Below are positions 1-8,087 of a stretch of DNA of 17,801 nt, one piece after another. The position numbers and the translations under genes are program-made. Location: assembly GCA_905373625.1 (NCBI GenBank), contig CAJPTS010000015.1, positions 1 to 17,801 on the forward strand, in the 5' to 3' direction. The notes below the pieces were generated by a model. It had not been told where the DNA came from and did not search any database. It was given only the letters and a program-made list of their open reading frames with translations. Within the stretch, counting starts at the first letter, position 1. Each line of letters starts with the position of its first letter. Source of the DNA: Bacteroidia bacterium. Its GTDB lineage: Bacteria; Bacteroidota; Bacteroidia; Bacteroidales; CAJPTX01.

Positions 1-24
1 CCGTCAGATGTGTATAAGAGACAG
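1..24 (+). other. Nextera/Tn5 mosaic-end adapter contamination
   Basis: Positions 6-24 read AGATGTGTATAAGAGACAG, exactly the 19-base Tn5 transposase mosaic end used in Nextera libraries. The preceding bases (CGTC at 2-5) match the end of the read-1 adapter apart from the outermost base. This is library sequence left on a contig end, not genomic DNA. Translated from the ATG at 8 it gives MCIRDS, a known artifactual N-terminus in assembled proteins. Genomic sequence starts at about 25. Confidence 0.97.
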
Positions 25-2110
25 CGTGGGGGTTATGGCGCATATAGATGCGGGCAAGACTACCGTGTCTGAACGTATGTTGTTCCTCTCGGGCAAAACG
101 CACAAAATTGGCGAAACGCACGAAGGTTCTGCGACAATGGATTATCTAACGGCGGAGCGGGAACGTGGTATTACTATTACTTCTGCTGCCACGACTTTCA
201 ATTGGAAGGCGGGTTCAAAAACGTATCAGTTCAACTTAATTGATACGCCAGGGCACGTAGATTTCGCCGTGGAAGTAGAGCGTTGTTTGCGAGTGCTTGA
301 CGGAGCAGTTGCTGTATTTTGTGCAGTCGGAGGCGTACAGCCGCAGAGCGAGTCTGTATGGCGTCAGTCAGAACGTTATGGGGTTCCCAAAGTGGCATTT
401 ATAAATAAAATGGATCGCGATGGGGCTAATTTCTTCTCTGTGCTAGATCAGATGAAGAAAAGACTTGGCGTAAATCCTTGCCCTATTCAGATACCCATCG
501 GGCACGAAGCTTCGTTCACTGGGGTTGTTGATCTGGTGACCCTCAAAGCATATGAGTGGCAGCTAAAGCCAGATGCTAAGTACCCAGATATGGTTGAATC
601 GGTCATCCCCGAAGATCTAAAGAGTACGGTAGAGGAATACCGTCAGCATTTGCTCGAGTCGGTAGCACTGCTCGATGACGCTTTCATGGATAAGTATCTA
701 TCAGATCCTGCCTCCATCACAGAAGACGAGTTGCGAGCAATGATTCGTAAGGGGACGATTTCGCGTACGATTGTACCCGTTATGTGTGGCTCTGCGAAGC
801 GTGACATCGGTGTTGAGCGTCTTATGGATTCTGTTTCGTTTTATCTACCAAGTCCTGTTGATAAGGAGGTGGTAGAGGCTATGAATGCAGATAATCCTGA
901 AGAAAAAGAGTATCGCAAGGTGTCGCCCGACGCTCCTTTCAGTGGTCTTGTGTTTAAGATCGTACAGAGCGATTTCGGCTCACTTGTCTTTGTGCGTGTA
1001 TATAGTGGTGCGCTAAAGTCGGGCGATGTGGTTTACAATATGCGTTCGCGGAGTAAAGTGAGGATCAGTCGTCTTTCTCAGTTAAATGCAGGTAAGCAAA
1101 TTGCAATAGAGGTATGCGAAACGGGCGATATTTGTGCACTACAAGGGGTTAAGGATCTAAAAACCGGCGATACGCTTTGTGATGATAAGCATCCGCTTCT
1201 TTTGGCTGCAATAAACTTCCCCGAGCCTGTTATTAAAGTTGCTGTTGAAGCTCAAAAACAGTCAGACGTTGCTACACTAGAAAAGGGGCTTATGACTCTG
1301 GCTGAGGAAGACCCGTCCTTCCACTTCTATACAGATGAAGAAAGTGGGCAGACCATCATCGCTGGCATGGGCGAATTGCATCTAGAAGTGCGCATGGGCG
1401 AATTGAAAGAAAAAGAAAAGATCGAGGTCAATATGGGCGAACCGCAAGTTTCTTACAGGGAGGCCATCACTGCTGTTGTTGATCATCGTTCAGTCTTTAA
1501 GAAGCAAACAGGGGGACGTGGTAAGTTCGCTGACATTGTCTTTCAGATGTTACCTGCTGACGAAGGTGTCGAGGGATTGCAATTTATCGATGAGGTAAAG
1601 GGAGGAAATATTCCTAAGGAATTTATTCCTTCAGTACAGAAAGGGTTTGAAGTTGCAATGAAGAATGGTCCTCTCGCTGGTTATGAGATGACGAGTTTGA
1701 AGATCATACTGAAAGACGGATCTTTCCACCCAGTTGATTCTGACCAACTTTCGTTTGAATTATGTGCTAAACAAGCCTACCGAGAAGCTTGTGTTAAGGC
1801 AAGTCCTGTTCTCATGGAACCGATGATGCGACTTAATATTACAAGTCCTGCCGATTATATCGGTGATGTCATAGGTGACATAAATAAACGCCGAGGACAG
1901 ATTAAGAACAGTACAGAGGAAATGAATTCTCACGAGATTGAGTGTCAGGTTCCACTCGCTAATATGTTCGGTTATGTTACCGCATTGCGTACACTAACAC
2001 AAGGACGCGCTTACTCGGTGATGGAGTTTGATCACTATGAGGCGTTACCTGACAATTTGGCGAAGGAGGTCATTGAAAAGAAAAATTCCGCTAAAAACGT
2101 GAAAAAGTAA
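25..2110 (+). CDS. fusA: Elongation factor G, 5'-truncated at contig edge
   Basis: EF-G is the GTPase that drives tRNA-mRNA translocation on the ribosome and, with RRF, ribosome recycling. The G-domain motifs are intact (numbering from the artifactual ATG at 8): P-loop AHIDAGKT at 11-18, switch I ERGITI at 52-57, DTPGH at 79-83, NKMD at 133-136 and GSA at 261-263. Domains II to V follow, including GGRGKFAD and the MFGYVTALRT segment near the C-terminus. The true start is missing: the family usually has about 10-20 residues before the GVMAHIDAG segment, and here these are replaced by adapter. The frame is open from the adapter by chance. Domain III contains an unusual repeated MGEL segment (see findings). 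rpsJ follows 13 bases downstream with no tuf between, as in Bacteroidota. Confidence 0.96.
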
Positions 2111-2123
2111 ATAGGTGTCTTTG

Positions 2124-2435
2124 ATGAGTAACGAAAAAATTCGTATTAAGTTAAGTTCGTACGATCATAACCTGTTAGATAGTGCAGTTGAGCGTATAGT
2201 GAAGACTGTTAAGCTTTCAGGCGCTGTGGTTTGCGGACCGATACCGTTGCCGACACACCGTCGGATCTTTACGGTGAATCGCTCTACGTTTGTTAATAAG
2301 AAATCGCGCGAACAATTTCGGCTAGATTCTTACAAACGGTTATTAGATGTATACAACCATGGGACACAAACCGTTAGCGCGCTCATGAAATTGGAACTGC
2401 CTAGTGGTGTCTCTGTCAAAATTGAAGTGAAGTAG
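2124..2435 (+). CDS. rpsJ: 30S ribosomal protein uS10 (S10)
   Basis: uS10 is a component of the 30S head and, in many bacteria, also the NusE transcription antitermination partner. The protein is 103 residues, the normal length. It has the conserved core PIPLPTHRRIFTVNRSTF and the following KSREQF segment. I chose the ATG at 2124 over in-frame GTG (2115) and TTG (2121) codons because it gives the family length and has AGGTG at 2113-2117 at suitable spacing. It is the first gene of the S10 cluster; its 13-base separation from fusA suggests read-through from the str operon rather than a separate S10 leader. Confidence 0.97.
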   Translation: MSNEKIRIKLSSYDHNLLDSAVERIVKTVKLSGAVVCGPIPLPTHRRIFTVNRSTFVNKKSREQFRLDSYKRLLDVYNHGTQTVSALMKLELPSGVSVKIEVK

Positions 2436-2448
2436 GAGGCAGTGCTCA

Positions 2449-3069
2449 ATGGCTGGAATTATTGGTCGTAAAATTGGGATGACTTCTGTTTTTGACGCAG
2501 AAGGTCGGAATATCCCCTGTACTGTAATTGAGGCGGGACCTTGTGTCGTAACACAAGTGCGCACACAAGAACGCGATGGTTACGCTGCATTACAGTTAGG
2601 CTTTGCAGAAAAGAAGGAAAAAAATACCTCTCGTGCTCTGTTAGGACACTTTGCTAAGGCAAATACTACTCCAAAACGTTATTTGGCTGAGTTCCAAGGG
2701 TGGACTAAAGAGTATCAATTAGGCGACGTAATCAGTCTCAGTGACGTCTTTGAAGGTGTTGAATGGGTTGATATACAAGGTGTTTCTAAGGGAAAAGGAT
2801 TTCAAGGTGTTGTAAAGCGCCACCGTTTCTCGGGAGTTGGTGAGACCACGCATGGTCAACACAATCGTCAAAGAGCCCCTGGTTCTGTGGGAGCATCTTC
2901 CTACCCTAGCCGCGTGTTCCCTGGACTTCGGATGGCGGGTCATATGGGGGGATGTAAGGTTACAATATCTAACTTGCGCGTCGTACGTATCATACCCGAA
3001 TCTAATTTGCTACTTGTTAAAGGATCTATTCCTGGAGCTAAAGGTTCGTATGTAATCATTAATAAGTAG
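2449..3069 (+). CDS. rplC: 50S ribosomal protein uL3 (L3)
   Basis: uL3 is an early-assembly 50S protein whose long loop reaches toward the peptidyl transferase centre. The 206-residue protein starts with the conserved GIIGRKIGMTSVF and contains VSKGKGFQGVVKRH, the THGQHNRQRAPGSVG loop and MAGHMGG near the C-terminus. Length is normal. The ATG at 2449 has one of the strongest ribosome binding sites in the window, AGGAGG at 2434-2439, nine bases upstream. The gene sits 13 bases after rpsJ and 12 before rplD, in canonical S10-cluster order. Confidence 0.97.
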   Translation: MAGIIGRKIGMTSVFDAEGRNIPCTVIEAGPCVVTQVRTQERDGYAALQLGFAEKKEKNTSRALLGHFAKANTTPKRYLAEFQGWTKEYQLGDVISLSDVFEGVEWVDIQGVSKGKGFQGVVKRHRFSGVGETTHGQHNRQRAPGSVGASSYPSRVFPGLRMAGHMGGCKVTISNLRVVRIIPESNLLLVKGSIPGAKGSYVIINK

Positions 3070-3081
3070 GTGGAGCTGTCA

Positions 3082-3732
3082 ATGGAATTAAAAGTTGTTA
3101 ATAGGGCAGGAGAACCTACTGCTAAGGTGGTCAATCTACCCGATACGATATTCGCAATTGAGCCGAATGACCATGTCATCTACATGGACGTCCGTCAGTT
3201 TTTGGCTAATCAACGCCAAGGAACACACAAAGCGAAAGAAAGAAGTGAGCTGTCTGGAAGTACACGAAAGTTGAAAAGACAAAAAGGTACAGGAGGAGCT
3301 AGAGCTGGTGATATCAATTCTCCACTCTTCCGCGGTGGAGCACGAGTGTTTGGCCCTCGTCCCAGATGCTACCGTTTTAAGTTAAACAAACAAGTCAAGG
3401 ACTTAGCACGTCGAGGAGCATTAACCTACAAAGCAAAAGATAATGCGATTGTCGTGGTAGAGGACTTCCAGTTTGAAAAACCAAGCACAAAAGAATTTGT
3501 AAATCTGTGCAAGTCATTAGGCGTAGACAATAAGAAGTCGTTATTCTTACTACCCAAAGCAGATTTTTTTGTATCTTTGTCGTCACGAAACTTGGAGAAA
3601 GTCCGTGTTATGCCTGTTGATCTCTTGAACACTTATCGTGTTTTGGAGTCGCAGGTCTTGGTATTGACGGTTAGTGCAGTTGGAGAATTGTCATCTTTGT
3701 TTGCAAGAGAGGAGTCATTGGATAATGAGTAG
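3082..3732 (+). CDS. rplD: 50S ribosomal protein uL4 (L4)
   Basis: uL4 lines the peptide exit tunnel with an extended loop; in gammaproteobacteria it also autoregulates the S10 operon, which is not shown here. The protein is 216 residues. The tunnel-loop region is highly conserved: GSTRKLKRQKGTGGARAGD followed by PLFRGGARVFGPRPR. The ATG at 3082 was chosen over an in-frame GTG at 3070 because the GTG lies inside the ribosome binding site AGGTGGAG (3068-3075) and would add residues the family lacks. The 3' end overlaps the rplW start by 8 bases, suggesting translational coupling. Confidence 0.97.
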   Translation: MELKVVNRAGEPTAKVVNLPDTIFAIEPNDHVIYMDVRQFLANQRQGTHKAKERSELSGSTRKLKRQKGTGGARAGDINSPLFRGGARVFGPRPRCYRFKLNKQVKDLARRGALTYKAKDNAIVVVEDFQFEKPSTKEFVNLCKSLGVDNKKSLFLLPKADFFVSLSSRNLEKVRVMPVDLLNTYRVLESQVLVLTVSAVGELSSLFAREESLDNE

Positions 3733-4027
3733 TTTAGGGAACATATTGATACGTCCCGTTATTTCAGAGAAGATGACAAAGCAGGCTGAGCGTTTAGGAC
3801 AGTATGCATTTATCGTTTCTGAAAAAGCAAATAGAATTGAGATCGCGAGAGCCATTGAGAATTTCTATAACGTTCGTGTTGAGTCCGTTAATACCATGCG
3901 CTACGAAGGTAAGAAACGTGCTCGTATTACCAAAAAAGGAGTGTTGACAGGACGTACAAATAGTTACAAAAAGGCTGTTGTTACGCTACGTAAGGGAGAC
4001 ACTATAGATTTCTTTAGCAATATCTAG
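3725..4027 (+). CDS. rplW: 50S ribosomal protein uL23 (L23)
   Basis: uL23 sits at the tunnel exit and is the docking site for trigger factor and signal recognition particle. The protein is 100 residues, normal for the family. It starts with ILIRPVISEKMTKQ and has the conserved YNVRVESVNTMRYEGKKRA segment. The start at ATG 3725 lies inside the end of rplD (8-base overlap). AGGAG at 3710-3714 within rplD is a plausible ribosome binding site. The open frame extends further upstream in rplD sequence, but those residues do not fit the family. Confidence 0.96.
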   Translation: MSSLGNILIRPVISEKMTKQAERLGQYAFIVSEKANRIEIARAIENFYNVRVESVNTMRYEGKKRARITKKGVLTGRTNSYKKAVVTLRKGDTIDFFSNI

Positions 4028-4033
4028 GCAGGG

Positions 4034-4876
4034 ATGGCTGTACGTAAGTTGAAACCAGTGACGCCTGGACAACGTCACCGCAGTGTTAGTAGTTTCGCAG
4101 AGATTACAACAAGTCGTCCAGAGAAGTCTTTGCTCGCACCGTTAAAGAGTACAGGCGGACGAAATAACACTGGAAAGATGACAATGCGTCATATCGGCGG
4201 AGGTCACAAGCGCAGATACCGTATTGTAGATTTTTATCGTGAGCGAGAGAGTGTAAAAGCAATTGTTAAAACAATAGAATACGATCCAAATCGCTCTGCA
4301 AGGATCGCACTAGTTTGTTATCCTGATGGCGAAAAGCGATACATCGTTGCGCCTCATGGATTACAAGTAGGGCAAACAGTTGAGGCAGGTCGTGGTATTG
4401 ACCCTGAAGTAGGAAATACCTTGTATCTCTCCGAGATCCCATTGGGTACATCCGTACACAACGTTGAGTTGCGACCTGGGGGAGGCGCTGTAATGGTACG
4501 CAGTGCTGGCACAGCGGCTGTCTTACTATCGCGCGAAGGAAAGTATGCAACATTGCGCATGCCGAGCGGTGAAGTTCGCATGGTATTGCTCACTTGCAAA
4601 GCTACTATAGGACAGGTTTCTAATATTGAGCATAATCTCGAAAAGTCTGGAAAGGCGGGACGAAGCCGTTGGTTGGGTATTCGCCCTCATACGCGTGGTG
4701 TTGCCATGAACCCTGTTGATCACCCTATGGGTGGTGGAGAAGGAAAAGCCTCGGGAGGACATCCGCGGTCTCGCAAAGGACTTTTGGCTAAAGGTTATAA
4801 AACGCGGAAAATGAAGAAGCCATCTACTCGCTTTATTGTTGAGCGACGAAAGAGTGGTAATGGCAAAAGAGCGTAA
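4034..4876 (+). CDS. rplB: 50S ribosomal protein uL2 (L2)
   Basis: uL2 is needed for 50S assembly, subunit association and peptidyl transferase activity. The protein is 280 residues. Visible landmarks are MRHIGGGHKRRYRIVDF near the N-terminus, ELRPGGGAVMVRSAGT in the middle, and NPVDHPMGGGEG near the C-terminus. The first His of this last motif, corresponding to the functionally important E. coli His229, is retained. The second, normally His in proteobacteria, is Met; together with GGHPRSRKGL this is the form I know from Bacteroidota. rplW ends 6 bases upstream; the ribosome binding site is weak. Confidence 0.97.
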   Translation: MAVRKLKPVTPGQRHRSVSSFAEITTSRPEKSLLAPLKSTGGRNNTGKMTMRHIGGGHKRRYRIVDFYRERESVKAIVKTIEYDPNRSARIALVCYPDGEKRYIVAPHGLQVGQTVEAGRGIDPEVGNTLYLSEIPLGTSVHNVELRPGGGAVMVRSAGTAAVLLSREGKYATLRMPSGEVRMVLLTCKATIGQVSNIEHNLEKSGKAGRSRWLGIRPHTRGVAMNPVDHPMGGGEGKASGGHPRSRKGLLAKGYKTRKMKKPSTRFIVERRKSGNGKRA

Positions 4877-4889
4877 CAGGAAGTAAGAG

Positions 4890-5162
4890 ATGAGTCGTTC
4901 ATTAAAAAAAGGACCCTTTATTGCCTATAAGCTGGAACGTCGGATTCTAGCTATGAATGAAAAGAATACGAAGCAAGCATTAAAAACATGGTCTCGCGCT
5001 TCGGTTATTTCGCCTGACTTTGTCGGACATACTATAAATGTCCATAATGGTAACAAGTTTATTCCTGTTTATATAACTGAGAATATGGTGGGACATAAAT
5101 TAGGCGAGTTCGCCCCTACACGTACTTTCAGAGGACATGCAGGTAATAAGAATCGTAAGTAA
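4890..5162 (+). CDS. rpsS: 30S ribosomal protein uS19 (S19)
   Basis: uS19 lies in the 30S head and forms a pair with uS13 near the A site. The protein is 90 residues and starts with the invariant SRSLKKGPF. It contains TWSRASVISPDFVGHTI and ends with HKLGEFAPTRTFRGHAG, all diagnostic. AGGAAG lies just upstream of the ATG. The gene is 13 bases after rplB and 14 before rplV in the usual order. Nothing is unusual. Confidence 0.97.
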   Translation: MSRSLKKGPFIAYKLERRILAMNEKNTKQALKTWSRASVISPDFVGHTINVHNGNKFIPVYITENMVGHKLGEFAPTRTFRGHAGNKNRK

Positions 5163-5176
5163 GTGCTGGTGTTACA

Positions 5177-5638
5177 ATGGGAAAAAGAAAAGCAAATTCT
5201 GCACTGCGAAGAGCTGAAGCAAATAAAGAGCGCACATACGCAATATTGCGTAATTGCCCGTTGTCGCCTCGCAAAGTCCGTCTCGTGGCTGACATGATCA
5301 GAGGTGTGGAGGTTAACAAAGCATTAGGGCTTTTACGTTATTCCACGCACGGTTGTGCCCCCAGATTAGAAAAATTGTTGGTCTCGGCATTAGCCAATTG
5401 GGGGGTTAAAAACCCTACAAAAGATGTGGATAGTGAAGAACTCGTAGTGCGAACCATCATGGTTGATGGCGCTGCTACGCTCAAACGCATACGCCCAAGA
5501 GCTCAGGGGCGTGCAAATCGTATCTTGAAACGTTCTTGTCATATTACGCTAGAGGTGGGAACACCTTTTGTTAAAGAAAAACAGGGCACTAAAGAGCAAA
5601 GTGCAACGGGAGTTGATAACGTTGAAACGCTGAAGTAG
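5177..5638 (+). CDS. rplV: 50S ribosomal protein uL22 (L22)
   Basis: uL22 binds 23S rRNA and lines the exit tunnel beside uL4 through a long beta hairpin. The protein is 153 residues, against about 110 in E. coli. The core is CPLSPRKVRLVADMIRG, then SALANWGVKN and the hairpin RIRPRAQGRANRILKRSCHI. The extra length is mostly a polar C-terminal tail after TLEVGTPF, common in Bacteroidota. No clear Shine-Dalgarno precedes the ATG. The next gene, rpsC, starts one base after the stop, so translation is probably coupled. Confidence 0.96.
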   Translation: MGKRKANSALRRAEANKERTYAILRNCPLSPRKVRLVADMIRGVEVNKALGLLRYSTHGCAPRLEKLLVSALANWGVKNPTKDVDSEELVVRTIMVDGAATLKRIRPRAQGRANRILKRSCHITLEVGTPFVKEKQGTKEQSATGVDNVETLK

Positions 5639-5639
5639 T

Positions 5640-6413
5640 ATGGGACAAAAGGTAAATCCTATTGGTAACCGATTAGGTATTGTTAAAGGCTGGGACTCTA
5701 GTTGGTACGGTGGAAATGATTATGCTAAGAATCTTGCAGAAGATGCTAAGATTCGAACATATTTGCGCGAACGGTTATCTAATGCTGGCGTCTCACGTAT
5801 TGTTATTGAACGTACGCTTAGATTAGTAACGGTAACAATTCATACCTCAAGACCTGGTACTATTATCGGTCGTGGCGGACAAGAAGTTGATTTATTGCGC
5901 AGTGAATTAAGTAAGCTCACTAAAAAAGAGCTAAATGATGTGCAAGTGAATATCTTTGAGATTAAGCGACCTGAATTAGATGCTTATCTCGTCGCAAAGA
6001 ATATTGCGCATCAATTGGCAGGACGTGCATCTTTCCGCCGTGCGATGAAGATGGCTGTCGCCTCTTCTATGCGAGCAGGTGCCGAAGGTATCAAAATTCA
6101 GATTGCGGGACGTGTGGGTGGAGCAGAAATGGCACGAACGGAGACTGTAAAAGAAGGTAGAATCCCCTTGCACACTTTTCGTGCAGATATAGACTATGCG
6201 CTTGCAGAAGCCTTAACTAAAGTGGGTATTATTGGAGTAAAAGTGTGGATCTTCCGTGGTGAGGTCTACGGGCGTCGTGATTTATCACCCAATTTTGGAC
6301 AGACTCAAACGAATGCTGCACAAAATAACCGTAACGGACGTGCAGGCAGAGGAGGGCGTTCTGATAATAATCGTCGAACGCCAGGACGTCCTGCACGTGG
6401 TGGAGATCGTTAA
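5640..6413 (+). CDS. rpsC: 30S ribosomal protein uS3 (S3)
   Basis: uS3 is part of the mRNA entry channel and helps the ribosome unwind structured mRNA. The 257-residue protein begins MGQKVNPIGNRLGI, contains a KH domain with the GXXG loop as TIIGRGGQEVD, and the C-terminal domain segment GRVGGAEMARTE. After the conserved KVWIFRGEVYGRRD it carries a low-complexity tail rich in Asn, Arg and Gly of about 45 residues, which is probably disordered. The start overlaps nothing but is one base after the rplV stop, with no own Shine-Dalgarno. Confidence 0.97.
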   Translation: MGQKVNPIGNRLGIVKGWDSSWYGGNDYAKNLAEDAKIRTYLRERLSNAGVSRIVIERTLRLVTVTIHTSRPGTIIGRGGQEVDLLRSELSKLTKKELNDVQVNIFEIKRPELDAYLVAKNIAHQLAGRASFRRAMKMAVASSMRAGAEGIKIQIAGRVGGAEMARTETVKEGRIPLHTFRADIDYALAEALTKVGIIGVKVWIFRGEVYGRRDLSPNFGQTQTNAAQNNRNGRAGRGGRSDNNRRTPGRPARGGDR

Positions 6414-6430
6414 TAGCTTATGAACGAGAG

Positions 6431-6871
6431 ATGTTACAACCAAAAAAAACAAAATTTAGAAAGCAACAGAAAGGACGCATGAAGGGCATGGCTCATCGTG
6501 GTCATCAGTTGGCTTTTGGTTCGTTTGGGATTAAAACCCTCGAGCAAGCTTGGTTGACGGGACGTCAGATTGAAGCTGCACGTCAAGCAGTTACGCGTTA
6601 TATGAAGCGTGAGGGACAGATCTGGATACGTGTATTCCCCGATAAACCTGTCACAAGTAAACCAGCCGAAGTCCGAATGGGAAAAGGTAAAGGTGCACCT
6701 GAAGGTTTTGTCGCTCCTGTTACTCCAGGACGTATTCTAATTGAAGCAGATGGAGTGCCACTAATTGTGGCTCGTGAAGCGTTGCGCTTGGCAGCTCAAA
6801 AATTGCCTGTCGTGACCAAGTTTGTCATTCGTAGAGATTATACAGAGAATAGTGAGGTGTTTGTACGATGA
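6431..6871 (+). CDS. rplP: 50S ribosomal protein uL16 (L16)
   Basis: uL16 organises the A-site region of the 50S subunit and is a late assembly protein. The protein is 146 residues. It starts MLQPKKTKFRKQQKGRMKG, and contains GRQIEAARQAVTRYMKR, RMGKGKGAPEGFVAPV and the C-terminal helix ALRLAAQKLPV. Length and motifs are normal for bacteria. Its stop overlaps the rpmC start by 4 bases (ATGA), a classic coupling arrangement. Confidence 0.97.
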   Translation: MLQPKKTKFRKQQKGRMKGMAHRGHQLAFGSFGIKTLEQAWLTGRQIEAARQAVTRYMKREGQIWIRVFPDKPVTSKPAEVRMGKGKGAPEGFVAPVTPGRILIEADGVPLIVAREALRLAAQKLPVVTKFVIRRDYTENSEVFVR

Positions 6872-7077
6872 AATCTAGCGAAATTCGAGAGATTCCTTTA
6901 AGTGAATTGCAGGAACGTATTCAAGAGGAACGAGTGCAGCTACATCGCTTGGAAATGACGCATGCTGTAACACCTTTAGAGAATCCGATGCAGATTAGAG
7001 CGCGTCGCCGTACGATTGCACGTATGCTCACTATCTATTCCGAGCGCATGCGTACCGAGAATAACGATAAGAAGTAG
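6868..7077 (+). CDS. rpmC: 50S ribosomal protein uL29 (L29)
   Basis: uL29 is a small helical protein next to uL23 at the tunnel exit. The protein is 69 residues with the usual two-helix pattern: SSEIREIPLSELQERIQEE and, later, NPMQIRARRRTIARMLTI. Conservation in this family is weak, so position between rplP and rpsQ is strong supporting evidence. The ATG at 6868 overlaps the rplP stop as ATGA, with GAGGTG about 10 bases upstream inside rplP. Confidence 0.95.
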   Translation: MKSSEIREIPLSELQERIQEERVQLHRLEMTHAVTPLENPMQIRARRRTIARMLTIYSERMRTENNDKK

Positions 7078-7085
7078 AGAAAACG

Positions 7086-7352
7086 ATGGCAGAAGAATTG
7101 GTGCGGAATCTTCGCAAGGAACGTCAAGGAGTTGTTGTTAGTAATCGAATGGACAAAACGATAGTCGTTGAGATCCAAAGACGTGTACGGCATCCTAAGT
7201 ACGGTAAATTTGTAAAGCGTACAACTCGCCTTTATGCACATGACGCTGAGAATACTTGCGGAGTCGGTGATACCGTGCGTATTATGGAGACAAGACCGTT
7301 GAGTAAGACGAAGTGCTGGCGATTGGTAGAAATTATTGAAAGAGCTAGATAG
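7086..7352 (+). CDS. rpsQ: 30S ribosomal protein uS17 (S17)
   Basis: uS17 is a primary 16S rRNA-binding protein of the 30S body with an OB fold. The protein is 88 residues. Diagnostic segments are RQGVVVSNRMDKTIVVE, RHPKYGKFVKRTTRLYAHD and GDTVRIMETRPLSKTKCW. The start at 7086 is 8 bases after rpmC. rplN starts 4 bases after the stop, so this conventional S10/spc boundary carries no room for a terminator or promoter of the usual spacing. Confidence 0.97.
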   Translation: MAEELVRNLRKERQGVVVSNRMDKTIVVEIQRRVRHPKYGKFVKRTTRLYAHDAENTCGVGDTVRIMETRPLSKTKCWRLVEIIERAR

Positions 7353-7356
7353 CGTA

Positions 7357-7725
7357 ATGATACAGCAGGAAACAAGATTAACGGTCGCTGATAATAGTGG
7401 GGCGAAAGAGGTTTTGTGTATCCGTGTCTTAGGCGGCACAAAGCGGAGATATGCCTCTTTAGGCGATAAAATTGTGGTGAGTGTTAAGAGCGCTATTCCT
7501 AACGCTACTGCGAAGAAAGGCGATGTACACAAGGCTGTTGTGGTTCGTGTTTCAAAAGAAGTTAGACGTGTAGACGGCTCTTATATACGTTTTGATGACA
7601 ACGCGTGTGTGTTGCTACAGAAGTCTAAAGACGAAATGATTGGCACACGTATTTTTGGTCCAGTGGCTCGTGAGTTGCGCGAGAATTATGCAAAACTAGT
7701 CTCGTTAGCTACTGAAGTTTTATAG
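7357..7725 (+). CDS. rplN: 50S ribosomal protein uL14 (L14)
   Basis: uL14 lies at the subunit interface and is the binding site of the silencing factor RsfS in many bacteria. With the ATG at 7357 the protein is 122 residues, exactly the family length. It begins MIQQETRLTVADNSGAKE and has IRVLGGTKRRYASLGDKIVV and GTRIFGPVARELRE. An in-frame TTG at 7336 inside rpsQ was rejected. No good Shine-Dalgarno is visible, and the 4-base gap suggests coupling to rpsQ. Confidence 0.97.
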   Translation: MIQQETRLTVADNSGAKEVLCIRVLGGTKRRYASLGDKIVVSVKSAIPNATAKKGDVHKAVVVRVSKEVRRVDGSYIRFDDNACVLLQKSKDEMIGTRIFGPVARELRENYAKLVSLATEVL

Positions 7726-7742
7726 TAATTGAGGCTATTGAA

Positions 7743-8087
7743 ATGCAGAAAAAAATGAACACGAAGGGTCGCCGTTTGCATATACGCAAGGGGGATACCG
7801 TATACGTGATCTCTGGTAGTTATAAGAATCGCAAAGGTAGAGTTTTAGAGGTCTTACCACAGCAGAATCGTGCGATTGTTGAAGGAGTTAACATGGTTTC
7901 GCATCACGAGAAACCATCTGCCCAAAATACGCAAGGAGGGATTGTGCAACGCGAGGCTGCGATACACGTATCTAATCTGATGCTGATTGATCCTGAAAGT
8001 GGAAAGCCTACGCGCATCGGTCGGAGACGCGATGAATCGGGTAAATTGGTTCGCTATTCTAAGAAATCGAATAAGGAGATCCGTTAA
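7743..8087 (+). CDS. rplX: 50S ribosomal protein uL24 (L24)
   Basis: uL24 initiates 50S assembly and lies near the tunnel exit. The protein is 114 residues. The KOW motif is seen as IRKGDTVYVISGSYKNRKGRV, shown here as two adjoining parts IRKGDTVYVI and SGSYKNRKGRV; then AIVEGVNMVSHHEKP and NTQGGIVQREAAIHVSNL. The ATG at 7743 has GAGG at 7731-7734; an alternative ATG at 7755 would trim four residues. Its stop shares one base with the next start (TAATG), so rplE is likely coupled. Confidence 0.95.
   Translation: MQKKMNTKGRRLHIRKGDTVYVISGSYKNRKGRVLEVLPQQNRAIVEGVNMVSHHEKPSAQNTQGGIVQREAAIHVSNLMLIDPESGKPTRIGRRRDESGKLVRYSKKSNKEIR

Noticed and set aside
8..25. ATG at 8 as the true start of fusA
   Set aside because: The ATG is inside the Tn5 mosaic-end adapter; MCIRDS is not EF-G sequence.
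7035..7532. 165-codon minus-strand frame across rpmC, rpsQ and rplN
   Set aside because: It lies antisense to three well-supported ribosomal genes, has no recognisable motif and no ribosome binding site.
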